A stretch of DNA of 8,409 nucleotides, taken from the NCBI GenBank assembly GCA_947371415.1, contig CANBPJ010000077.1, positions 1 through 8,409 of the forward strand, given 5' to 3'. A model generated the notes under the pieces. It did not search any database. It saw only the letters and a program-made list of their open reading frames with translations, and was not told the origin of the DNA. This document shows positions 6,490-8,409 of the stretch, one piece after another (positions within the stretch are counted from its first letter, which is position 1; the number at the start of each line of letters is the position of its first letter). The translations under genes and the position numbers were made by a program. Source of the DNA: Burkholderiaceae bacterium (lineage in GTDB: Bacteria; Pseudomonadota; Gammaproteobacteria; Burkholderiales; Burkholderiaceae).

Positions 6490-6873
6490 ATGACAATGGT
6501 TTTAGCAGATACTTCAGTATGGATATCCCACTTCAGAAAGGGGAACTCGTCATTGCAATCTCTTTTAGTCAATGACCAGGTCTTATGTCACCCACTAGTT
6601 CTTTTGGAACTTGCGTGCGGATCACCGCCAGCCCCACGACTAAAAACTTTAAGCCAGTTAAAAAGTTTACGTCAAGCTACGGTAGCAACCACAGAGGAAA
6701 CAATAGACTTTGTCGAACAGAATCGGTTTTATGAGCTGGGCTGCGGATCAGTCGATATCTCATTACTTGCCTCAACGCTGCTATCAAAAAATGCCGTGAT
6801 TTGGACATTCGACAAAAATTTAGAGGCTCTAGCTACACAACTTAACGTCGCCTTCAAGGATAGTCTCCACTGA
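6490..6873 (+). CDS. vapC: Type II toxin VapC, PIN-domain ribonuclease
   Basis: A 127-residue single PIN domain, the usual toxin length. VapC toxins are Mg-dependent endoribonucleases that typically cut tRNA or rRNA and stop translation when the antitoxin is degraded. The four acidic PIN residues can be placed: D7 in LADTSVWISHFR, E40 in HPLVLLELACG, D89 in GSVDISLLAS, and D108 in WTFDKNLEALA. The toxin therefore looks intact, with no frameshift or truncation. The RNA target cannot be read from the sequence. The ATG at 6490 lies two bases after the vapB stop; an ATG two codons on (6496) is an alternative start. There is no strong ribosome site (GAGCGGG upstream is weak), so translation is probably coupled to vapB, which helps keep antitoxin in excess. 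Confidence 0.9.
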   Translation: MTMVLADTSVWISHFRKGNSSLQSLLVNDQVLCHPLVLLELACGSPPAPRLKTLSQLKSLRQATVATTEETIDFVEQNRFYELGCGSVDISLLASTLLSKNAVIWTFDKNLEALATQLNVAFKDSLH

Positions 6874-6875
6874 AA

Positions 6876-6908
6876 TAAAAAGGTGGTGAATTGAGAGGGC
6901 CTCACCTT
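6876..6908 (-). terminator. Weak Rho-independent terminator candidate after pepN
   Basis: On the minus strand AAGGTG (6908-6903, overlapping the pepN stop) can pair with CACCTT (6885-6880), followed by the T-rich TTTATTT. The alternative pairing GGTGA/TCACC is also possible. The stem is short (six pairs) and the loop long (17 bases), so it is a poor terminator. It could stop pepN transcripts before they run antisense through vapC. Read-through towards fbp remains possible. Confidence 0.3.
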
Positions 6909-8409
6909 AGACGGCCAAAGCCTTAGAAACCACCTCTTTTACATCGGCAGAGAGGGTTTCGCATGCAGCAACTTGCTGTAGGGCTGCCTGCATGAGGCCT
7001 TGGTAAGGCTGCGCAAACTGACGCCAGCGATCCAAGCCCCTAGCAAGACGAGCGGCAACTTGCGGATTGATGGGATCTAAAGCGAGAACCGATTCAGCCC
7101 AGAATGCATAGCCACTGCCATCTATTTGATGAAAGCTTGCTGGGTTGTTCATGCAAAAAGCATGAATCACGCTACGTACGCGGTTGGGGTTGTTCATCTT
7201 AAAAGCTTCATGCGCGCGCAAACGCTTTACATCGCTTAAAGTGGGCTCGGCATTGGCAACCGGAGGGCGACTTGATTGCAAGGCGAACCACTTATCAATC
7301 ACCAAAGCATCATCAGCAAATCGGGTGTAGAAATCCTCTAAGCAAGCTGATGCCAATTTAGATCCATGAATCACCAGCCCAGCTAAAGCTGCGTACCGGT
7401 CCGTCATATTGTCGGCATTCTGATACTGATTGACTGCCATCGGCGCCCAGATTAATGGATCGGCTTCGAGCAACATGCTCAGAGCCAAGTTCTTTAAGGC
7501 ACGCTTACCAGCACTGGCTGCATCCGGACTAAATGACCCCGGGGTTTGCATTTGTTGGTACAGCGCAGCCCATTCAATACGCAACTCACTGGCAATCGCA
7601 TGTCGGAAGGCGCGACGTGCGGCATAGATCTGTTGAGGATTAACGCTGGCGCACTGCTCATACAGGTAAGTCTCCGCTGGCAAGGTCAGCGCCAAGTCCT
7701 TAAATGCTGGATCTAGATCAGGATCAGTTAAGAGCTCGCGATACGCTGCAATGAGTGCAGCATCAGGCAGGCGATTACCTAAAATCATTTGCATTGCCAG
7801 CTTCTGGCCAGCCTCCCAACGATTGAAAGCATCATCATCACTAGAGAACATCACCAATAGATCGGCTTCGCTTTGATCAAAGTCCAAATTGATTGGAGCT
7901 GAGAAACCGCGATTGATTGATAGCACAGGGCAACTCGTCACATCATCAAAAGTCCAAGTTTGCTGCTGCTGGGTTAACTCCAACAAGGTCTCAACCTGGT
8001 CATCTGCTGCCGTTAACAGGCGCATCTTTAAAGGAATATGAAATAGCTTGCTATCTTTATTTTCCGCATTGATTGCGGGGCTTTGCGTTAAGGTAATTTG
8101 ATATTGCTTTTTACCGGCGTCATAAGATTCTTCTACTCTGACTTTCGGTGTACCTGCTTGGCTGTACCAGTTTTTGAACTGTGAAAGATCGCGGCCATTA
8201 GCATCAGCCATTGCGGCTAGAAAATCATCACAGGTCACCGCTTGACCATCGTGTCGCTGGAAGTAGAGATCCATTCCTTTACGGAAGCCATCTATGCCCA
8301 GCAAGGTTTGGTACATACGAACAACTTCAGCACCCTTCTCATACACCGTTACGGTATAGAAATTATTAATCTCCTGGTATTCATCCGGGCGAATCGGGTG
8401 GGCCATCGG
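6907..8409 (-). CDS. pepN: Aminopeptidase N (M1 family), C-terminal part, cut by window edge
   Basis: The last 500 residues of an open frame that runs off the right edge; the first in-frame ATG at 8406-8404 is internal, not the start, because the preceding codon is also open. The segment resembles E. coli PepN from about residue 360 to the end (full length about 870). The visible part begins RPDEYQEINNFYTVTVYEKGAEV; the Tyr of YEKGAE (8343-8341) corresponds to the catalytic tyrosine that stabilises the transition state (E. coli Tyr381). The zinc site HExxH and third ligand Glu lie outside the window. Then come the end of the catalytic domain (DLSQFKNWYSQAGTP), a beta-sandwich region, and the long helical C-terminal domain with NNMTDRYAALA, KMNNPNRVRSVIHAF and DGSGYAFW. 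PepN is a cytosolic broad-specificity aminopeptidase in peptide turnover. No damage is seen. fbp follows on the same strand after the vapBC interruption. Confidence 0.95.
   Translation of the reverse strand, partial: PMAHPIRPDEYQEINNFYTVTVYEKGAEVVRMYQTLLGIDGFRKGMDLYFQRHDGQAVTCDDFLAAMADANGRDLSQFKNWYSQAGTPKVRVEESYDAGKKQYQITLTQSPAINAENKDSKLFHIPLKMRLLTAADDQVETLLELTQQQQTWTFDDVTSCPVLSINRGFSAPINLDFDQSEADLLVMFSSDDDAFNRWEAGQKLAMQMILGNRLPDAALIAAYRELLTDPDLDPAFKDLALTLPAETYLYEQCASVNPQQIYAARRAFRHAIASELRIEWAALYQQMQTPGSFSPDAASAGKRALKNLALSMLLEADPLIWAPMAVNQYQNADNMTDRYAALAGLVIHGSKLASACLEDFYTRFADDALVIDKWFALQSSRPPVANAEPTLSDVKRLRAHEAFKMNNPNRVRSVIHAFCMNNPASFHQIDGSGYAFWAESVLALDPINPQVAARLARGLDRWRQFAQPYQGLMQAALQQVAACETLSADVKEVVSKALAV

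Noticed and set aside
6086..6883. AAAAGG on both sides of vapBC as a target-site duplication
   Set aside because: The match is only six bases in A-rich sequence (6086-6091 and 6878-6883); no inverted ends or transposase accompany it.
1..8409. tRNA, rRNA, CRISPR array, insertion sequence or phage genes
   Set aside because: No cloverleaf, rRNA-like stretch, regularly spaced repeat or transposase/integrase motif was found on either strand.

Overview
The window looks like chromosomal DNA from a betaproteobacterium of the order Burkholderiales. The closest guess is a freshwater, moderate-GC Burkholderiaceae member such as Polynucleobacter. The evidence is the tandem cyanophycin synthetase pair, the class I fructose-1,6-bisphosphatase and the PepN next to it, all of which resemble Burkholderiales proteins as I recall them. 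Sampled coding sequence is roughly half G+C. The genus is inference; no rRNA or other marker is present.

Layout: (1) 1-218 is an AT-rich, non-coding leader with a near-perfect 22-bp dyad and a C-rich foldable segment just before the first gene. (2) 219-2411 (+) is cphA', a cyanophycin synthetase-like protein. Its Mur-ligase half has lost catalytic residues and the C-terminal domain. (3) 2412-4982 (+) is cphA, a full-length cyanophycin synthetase that begins with TTG directly after the cphA' stop codon and in the same frame. (4) A strong bidirectional terminator (5011-5040) separates cphA from the convergent fbp (5077-6087, minus), which also starts with TTG. (5) 6284-6873 (+) is a vapB-vapC toxin-antitoxin pair preceded by an array of TTGATG half-sites. 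(6) 6907 to the right edge (minus) is the C-terminal 500 residues of aminopeptidase N (pepN), cut by the window end.

The two cph genes form one operon for making or modifying cyanophycin (multi-L-arginyl-poly-L-aspartate), a nitrogen/carbon reserve. No cyanophycinase or isoaspartyl peptidase lies in the window. fbp supplies gluconeogenic fructose-6-phosphate. pepN is a general peptide-degrading enzyme. The pepN-fbp pair is commonly adjacent in Burkholderiales (from memory). Here vapBC sits between them on the opposite strand, so it looks like an accessory insertion that may have uncoupled fbp from pepN transcription.

No wholly unknown system is visible. The most interesting signal is the unequal distribution of intact and degraded active-site motifs between CphA' and CphA. 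It suggests the two proteins may work as a pair rather than as two equivalent enzymes.
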